Positions 59,661 to 64,000 of a DNA stretch of 64,000 nucleotides are shown here, piece after piece. The translations under genes and the position numbers were made by a program. This stretch comes from an uncultured Clostridia bacterium (lineage in GTDB: Bacteria; Bacillota; Clostridia; Christensenellales; UBA1242), in assembly GCA_930990515.1 (NCBI GenBank), contig CAKNPS010000001.1, positions 229,280-293,279 on the forward strand, written 5' to 3'. How positions within the stretch are numbered: the stretch's first letter is position 1; the number at the start of each line of letters is the position of its first letter. The notes beneath the pieces were generated by a model, which saw only the letters and a list, made by a program, of their open reading frames with translations, had not been told where the DNA came from and made no database searches.

Positions 59661-60324
59661 AAATAATTTCTTTTCCTAAATCTTCTTGATGCTTACTTTT
59701 TTCAACAATCGCCACAAAATCACAAGAAACTTCAAATGCTGTTCGTTCTTCAACTTCACCATTTTCCAGTTTTTTTGTATAAATCCTTGATTGTATTCTA
59801 CCTTTCGTTTCAATCTTCGTGCCAACTGACTGGTCAGCAATAAAACGAGCATTCCTTCCCCAAAGTATGCAAGGAATATAGTCAGAACGATGATTGTTTG
59901 GTCTATTAACTGCAAGAAGTATATCACAGATTTCACGATTGAAAGGTGTGGTGCGATAAACTGGTGGCTTGCAAATGAAACCTGTAAGTTTCACATCATT
60001 TTTATCTTGCTCATCGGTCTTTTCAATGTCTTTCGCAAAAAAGTGAAGAATAAGTTTGTTTCTATCATCAACATTTTTGTTGTGACTACGATATTGCCCA
60101 AAAAGCAAAACTCTATCTCCCAACTTAAATTCTTTTGTCCCCATTGACCTTTCACTGATTGTCACAGGAATTATGTCCTTGGCTTTCGACAATCTTTCAA
60201 CTTCCACTTCAAAATCTAAAAATCTTTCGCCTTCAATTTCGTGAGTAACAGTAGGAAGTTTAGAAATTGTTCCAACAACCTCAGCGACATTTGTTTGTCT
60301 TTCTTCTAATGTTTTGTAATTCAT
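59659..60324 (-). CDS. single-stranded-DNA-binding-like OB-fold protein
   Basis: 221 residues. The C-terminal half (about 115-205) reads as an SSB-type OB fold: LTGFICKPPVYRTTPF, DILLAVNRPNN, DYIPCILWGRNARFI, GTKIETKGRIQSR. The N-terminal half has a second OB-like strand pattern (VGTISKLPTVTHEIEGERFLDFEVEVER ... VLLFGQYRS, shown in part). It lacks the acidic C-terminal tip of the housekeeping SSB, so it is an auxiliary protein. ATG 60324 has AAAGGAG upstream. It follows the PdaB-like gene by 13 nt and is probably co-transcribed. Confidence 0.8.
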   Translation of the reverse strand: MNYKTLEERQTNVAEVVGTISKLPTVTHEIEGERFLDFEVEVERLSKAKDIIPVTISERSMGTKEFKLGDRVLLFGQYRSHNKNVDDRNKLILHFFAKDIEKTDEQDKNDVKLTGFICKPPVYRTTPFNREICDILLAVNRPNNHRSDYIPCILWGRNARFIADQSVGTKIETKGRIQSRIYTKKLENGEVEERTAFEVSCDFVAIVEKSKHQEDLGKEII

Positions 60325-60337
60325 ATTTTCATCTCCT

Positions 60338-61102
60338 TTAATTTGTGTGTTGTATGCCGTTTCTATCAATTGTATAATTGTCAGCGTAGATTAAATCAGA
60401 AACACAGCCAATTGTGTAACCTTTATTTTGAAGTGTTGTTAAAATAAGTCTAAGGCCATCTAAAATGTTATCGGAATTATTATGCATCAAAATGATTGAA
60501 CCGTTTTTCACTTTGCTTACAACACGATTATTCATTTCACTAGCAGATAACCCTTTCCAATCAAGAGTGTCAACATCCCATTGAATTGTTTTAAGTCCAA
60601 GTTCATCAGTGACATCTAAAAGAGTGTTGTTGTATGAACCAAAAGGTGCTCTAAAGAGTGTTACATCTTTTTCTGTCACACTTTCAATCTTTTCTATGGA
60701 AGTTGTAAGTTCTTCTTTGATGCTCTCTTTTGACAATTTGACCATATCTGGATGTGTGTTTGAGTGAGTTCCAATTTCACACCCTGCTTCATCAATTTTC
60801 TTGACAATGTCGCCATATTCGTCCACCCAAAAGCCTACAAGAAAGAAAGTTGCGTTGACATCGAATTCATCTAGGATTGCAAGAATATCTTCCGTTTTAT
60901 CTGCTCCCCACGCGGCATCAAAGGAAATCGCCACCCGTTTTTCTGGAGTATCAACACAGTAAATCGGAACTTTCCTAGGAGCATAGCCAAAAAACACTTG
61001 TGCAGAAGTTGCTCCATTGACGGAAAGAGAAAGTAAGACAAGAACTAAAAGCATAATAAACCCAATTTTAATTGTTCTTGATTTGATAACGCAGAAATGC
61101 AT
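60338..61102 (-). CDS. PdaB-like polysaccharide deacetylase
   Basis: 254 residues with an N-terminal anchor or signal (about 10-33) and a NodB carbohydrate esterase 4 domain. Motifs: SFDAAWG with the catalytic Asp as in PdaB, metal-binding THSNTHPD (HxxxH), FRAPFGSYN, WDVDTLDW and ILMHNN. In contrast to the homologue at 36011-36733 the active site looks intact. Probably deacetylates peptidoglycan or another cell-wall glycan; PdaB is linked to spore cortex stability. GAGG precedes the ATG. Confidence 0.88.
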   Translation of the reverse strand: MHFCVIKSRTIKIGFIMLLVLVLLSLSVNGATSAQVFFGYAPRKVPIYCVDTPEKRVAISFDAAWGADKTEDILAILDEFDVNATFFLVGFWVDEYGDIVKKIDEAGCEIGTHSNTHPDMVKLSKESIKEELTTSIEKIESVTEKDVTLFRAPFGSYNNTLLDVTDELGLKTIQWDVDTLDWKGLSASEMNNRVVSKVKNGSIILMHNNSDNILDGLRLILTTLQNKGYTIGCVSDLIYADNYTIDRNGIQHTN

Positions 61103-61246
61103 ACAAACCTCGCTTTAATTATATAATTTTGAAAATAAAACTACTTGTATAATTTTTTCTAAAAAAGTTGAAAATTCGCCAATTTTGTCGAAAGGTTAAA
61201 AATCTTCCACTGCTTGACAAAAATAATATATTAAGGCAAAAAACAA

Positions 61247-61275
61247 AATAGAACAAGCAACGCTTGCTCTATTTT
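61247..61275 (-). terminator. terminator of the gyrase/topoisomerase gene
   Basis: Stem of AAAATAGAACAAGC with GCTTGCTCTATTTT (one mismatch) around an AAC loop; T-rich downstream on the minus strand. Confidence 0.75.
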
Positions 61276-61293
61276 AAAATTTAATTATTTCAT

Positions 61294-64000
61294 TTAATCT
61301 TCAAAGTTATAAGCGCCTAAAACCTTTCCTTTGACTTCTTGTGTGCCAGGACTAAGCCTATTGTTTGTCACTTTCATTTTCTTTGTTTCAATAAGTTTAA
61401 ACTTTAAGCCTAAATCAATAACTGATTTTTCTGAAGTCCCTGCGTAAATTACAAAACTATTATTAAGATTTATATATTTAACACCTTTTCTATATCTTGC
61501 ACACATTGGAATTTCATTTAAACTAAGTCGTTTAACATATCCGTTGTCAGTAATAATTAAAATGCTATCTGACTTGTTTTGTCCAGCATAAATAACGCTG
61601 TCTTTATCTTCAAGATTAACGCCCTTAACACCGCCAGAAACTCGCCCTTGAACTGGAACTTCGCTCTTTTCAAAGTTGACTGCAAAGCCGTGTTTTGTGA
61701 GCATTAAAATGCTTCTACCCTTTTCATCAAGTTCGCAGGAAATTATCTTATCATCATCTGCAACTTTCATAATTTGATAATATGATTTTGTGATGATGGC
61801 ATCATTTCCGCTCATACGCTTAATTATGCCTTGAGATGTCATTAAAATAATCTCACTTGTTGTTAGTGGTAAAATTGCAACAGGGCTTTCCATTATATCA
61901 ACATTCTTGTCAAGTTGCTTGAGAGTAAAGCCCTTATCTTTCCACTTACATTCAGGAATTTGACTAGCATTAATCTTTAAGCAATTTCCTTTTTCTGTGA
62001 TAATAAGCACAGGGTCATTTGCTTTAACTCTTGTCTTTGAAGTGATAACATCAAAAAGTGTGGAACCATCACTCACAGTTTTAACTGTCTTAGAATAGTT
62101 TGTCATATTGACTTTTTTGATTGTTTTTCCAGCAGAAAGAACAAGGAAGTAATCTTTTGTATCTTCCACTTCTTCCATTTTCTTCAAAACAATTTCGCCA
62201 TTGTTTTTGCTTTCAAAACTTCGGCGTGGATTACTAAATTTTTTCTTAATTTCCAAAATTTCCGTTTTAACAACTTCAAGTTGTAATTTCTTAGATGCCA
62301 AAATTGCTTCATAATTTTTAATTTTTTCTTTCAATTCCTTAAGTTCTGCTTGAAGTTTCGTAACTTCCAAATTCACAAGCCTTGCAAGTCGCATATCAAG
62401 AATTGCTTGTGCTTGCTTTTCTGATAGTGAAAATTTTGAACGCAATCTTTGTTTTGCTTCTGTGACATTTGCTGAAGTTTTAATGATTTTAATAACTGCA
62501 TCAATGTTTTTAATAGCAATAAGGAGTCCTTCAACAATATGTGCTCTATCTTTCGCAATTTCAAGGTCATATTTTGTTCTTCTCACAATGACATCGCGTT
62601 GGAAAGCAGTATAATAGGAAATTATATCCATAAGTCCCATAAGTCTAGGTTTTCCGCCAGCAATTGCCACCATATTAATAGCATAAGAAACCTGCATATT
62701 TGTGTTTTGGAACAAAATTCCAAGAATTTTCTTAGCATTTGCATCTTTTTTAAGGCGGATAACCGCTCTCATACCGCTTCTATCACTTTCATCACGTATT
62801 TCACTGATGTCAGCAAGTTTGTCCTTGTTTTTCTCTTTAAGTTCAGCAATTTTTTGAAGAAGAAGTGCTTTATTGACTTGATATGGAAGTTCAGTGATAA
62901 CAAGACTTTGTTTATCGCCATTTTGTTCCACACCAACTTTTGCTCTAATGGTAATCTTCCCTTTTCCTGTTTCATAAGCACTCTTTAAGCCATCACCTAA
63001 AATGAGTTCCCCGCCAGTTGGAAAATCTGGGCCCTTAATAATTTTCATCATTTCTTTCAAAGTAATGTTTGGGTTGTTTATATATGCGACCACCCCATCA
63101 ATGACTTCGCCAAGATTATGTGGTGGAATGTTTGTTGCAACTCCTACTGCAATACCTGATGCCCCATTAACAAGAAGATTAGGGAAACGCCCTGGAAGAA
63201 CATCTGGTTCTTTCAAAGTGTCATCAAAGTTCAAACTCCATCTGACAGTATCTTTTTCCAAATCTCTTAAAAGTTCAAGTGCAAGTGGAGTCATTCTCGC
63301 TTCAGTATAACGCATCGCTGCTGCACTGTCGCCATCAATTGAGCCAAAGTTTCCGTGACCGTCAACAAGTGGAGCACGTAAAACAAAATCTTGAGAAAGA
63401 CGAACCATCGCATCATAAACTGAAGAGTCTCCGTGTGGGTGATATTTACCCATACAATCGCCGACAATTCTTGCCGATTTTCTGTATGGTTTGTCTGGAG
63501 TTAACCCTAGTTCCATCATAGAATACAAAATTCTTCTTTGAACAGGTTTAAGCCCATCTTCCACTCTTGGCAATGCTCTATCCATAACAACGTGCTCCGT
63601 GTATGGTATCATAGAATCGTGAAGCACATCACTTAGTTCTTTCATAATGATGCCACTTCCACCATCTCCATAATAACCACCGGAATTTTTGTTTTCTGTT
63701 TCCTTATTTTCTAATTCTTCTCTATTTTCTTCCATCGCTTTTTCCTCAACATCTATTTCTTCTTCATTTTCAGTTTCTTCATCAAAATCGTCATCTTCAT
63801 AAATTTCACTTTCATAGTCATCGTTTTTAAATGAAACTCGATTGTTAATTTTCGGTAACTTATATTTTTCTGATTGCTCACTTTTAATGTTTTGTAAAAT
63901 TTCATTGTTCTCAACTTCATAATCTTCGTCATTTTCATTAGTTGAATTTAAGATATCGTTAGCATTTTCTTCTTCTAAAAATTCATTCTCTTCAAACTCA
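61294..64000 (-). CDS. gyrA: DNA gyrase / topoisomerase IV subunit A with acidic N-terminal extension, 5' end outside the window
   Basis: Type IIA topoisomerase breakage-reunion subunit. The conserved core starts at [16 protein letters not shown] and includes [13 protein letters not shown], the active-site Tyr in AAMRYTEAR and [15 protein letters not shown]; the C-terminal beta-pinwheel covers about the last 300 residues. An ATG at 63735 (GAGG upstream) would give 813 residues, but the frame is open without a stop for 88 more codons to the window edge, rich in Glu, Asp and Asn, so the real protein may start further upstream. The GyrA box is not canonical ([10 protein letters not shown]), so ParC is possible; no gyrB or parE is in view. 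Confidence 0.85.
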   Translation of the reverse strand, partial: EFEENEFLEEENANDILNSTNENDEDYEVENNEILQNIKSEQSEKYKLPKINNRVSFKNDDYESEIYEDDDFDEETENEEEIDVEEKAMEENREELENKETENKNSGGYYGDGGSGIIMKELSDVLHDSMIPYTEHVVMDRALPRVEDGLKPVQRRILYSMMELGLTPDKPYRKSARIVGDCMGKYHPHGDSSVYDAMVRLSQDFVLRAPLVDGHGNFGSIDGDSAAAMRYTEARMTPLALELLRDLEKDTVRWSLNFDDTLKEPDVLPGRFPNLLVNGASGIAVGVATNIPPHNLGEVIDGVVAYINNPNITLKEMMKIIKGPDFPTGGELILGDGLKSAYETGKGKITIRAKVGVEQNGDKQSLVITELPYQVNKALLLQKIAELKEKNKDKLADISEIRDESDRSGMRAVIRLKKDANAKKILGILFQNTNMQVSYAINMVAIAGGKPRLMGLMDIISYYTAFQRDVIVRRTKYDLEIAKDRAHIVEGLLIAIKNIDAVIKIIKTSANVTEAKQRLRSKFSLSEKQAQAILDMRLARLVNLEVTKLQAELKELKEKIKNYEAILASKKLQLEVVKTEILEIKKKFSNPRRSFESKNNGEIVLKKMEEVEDTKDYFLVLSAGKTIKKVNMTNYSKTVKTVSDGSTLFDVITSKTRVKANDPVLIITEKGNCLKINASQIPECKWKDKGFTLKQLDKNVDIMESPVAILPLTTSEIILMTSQGIIKRMSGNDAIITKSYYQIMKVADDDKIISCELDEKGRSILMLTKHGFAVNFEKSEVPVQGRVSGGVKGVNLEDKDSVIYAGQNKSDSILIITDNGYVKRLSLNEIPMCARYRKGVKYINLNNSFVIYAGTSEKSVIDLGLKFKLIETKKMKVTNNRLSPGTQEVKGKVLGAYNFED

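Noticed and set aside
63753..63938. 61-codon Met/Lys/Thr-rich minus-strand frame
   Set aside because: Out-of-frame shadow of the acidic N-terminal extension of the topoisomerase gene.

Overview
The window is AT-rich chromosomal DNA from an endospore-forming Bacillota (Firmicutes), most likely an uncultured gut Clostridia lineage. The evidence is the intact spoIIAA-spoIIAB-sigF operon, a SpoIVFB-type protease, a SpoIIM-like protein, a DacF-type carboxypeptidase, PdaB-like deacetylases, Shine-Dalgarno sites of the AAGGAG type, many short rho-independent terminators and standard stop codon use. The species placement is inference. Most genes lie on the minus strand.

Layout. 1-8.9 kb: spoIVFB, scpA-scpB, dacF, spoIIM-like, a double-length cytidylate kinase and a serine-palmitoyltransferase-like enzyme. 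9-12.7 kb: a two-HEPN putative RNase whose 5' end looks frameshifted, a six-tRNA cluster (Pro, Ile2/Met-CAT, Asp, Phe, Thr, Tyr) with a duplicated tRNA-Phe 3' half, and two small regulator-like genes. 12.7-14.2 kb: the spoIIA operon. 14.5-23.5 kb: nucleoside hydrolase, then miaB-mutS-mutL-miaA-ynbB. 23.5-35.7 kb: class A PBP, recA, a leucine-rich-repeat pair, rimO-pgsA and ftsK/spoIIIE. 36-40.4 kb: a PdaB-like protein with a substituted catalytic residue, a DUF4364 protein, a DegV protein, a tandem non-coding repeat and unknown genes. 40.5-45.6 kb: minD-minE and an upstream operon of ferredoxin, Ppx-like, HtrA-like and MreB-like proteins, the last three with degenerate active sites. 45.7-55.1 kb: surface-protein island. 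55.1-64 kb: dCMP deaminase, small membrane proteins, tsaB, tsaE, PAP2 phosphatase, an SSB-like protein, a PdaB-like deacetylase and gyrA/parC, whose frame runs off the right edge.

The strongest unusual signal is the surface island. A minus-strand gene encoding a lipoprotein with InlB-type repeats has a run of nine G (nine C on the given strand, 49869-49877) just after its lipobox. With nine G the signal peptide is out of frame with the 1.2-kaa body; ten G (or seven) would join them into one protein. This looks like a phase-variable lipoprotein in the OFF state, or a homopolymer assembly error. Its 3' end and the 97-bp repeats behind it have a diverged second copy at 59.2-59.6 kb, a possible silent cassette. 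Next to it, reading the other way, is a 1363-residue membrane-anchored surface protein.

Other points of interest are the two-HEPN protein (two R-x4-H motifs), the operon of apparent pseudoenzymes next to minDE, the tandem CMP kinase, a MiaB without its TRAM domain, and several genes whose -10 box sits 5-8 nt before the start codon with no Shine-Dalgarno site, suggesting leaderless mRNAs. I saw no CRISPR array, insertion sequence or prophage.
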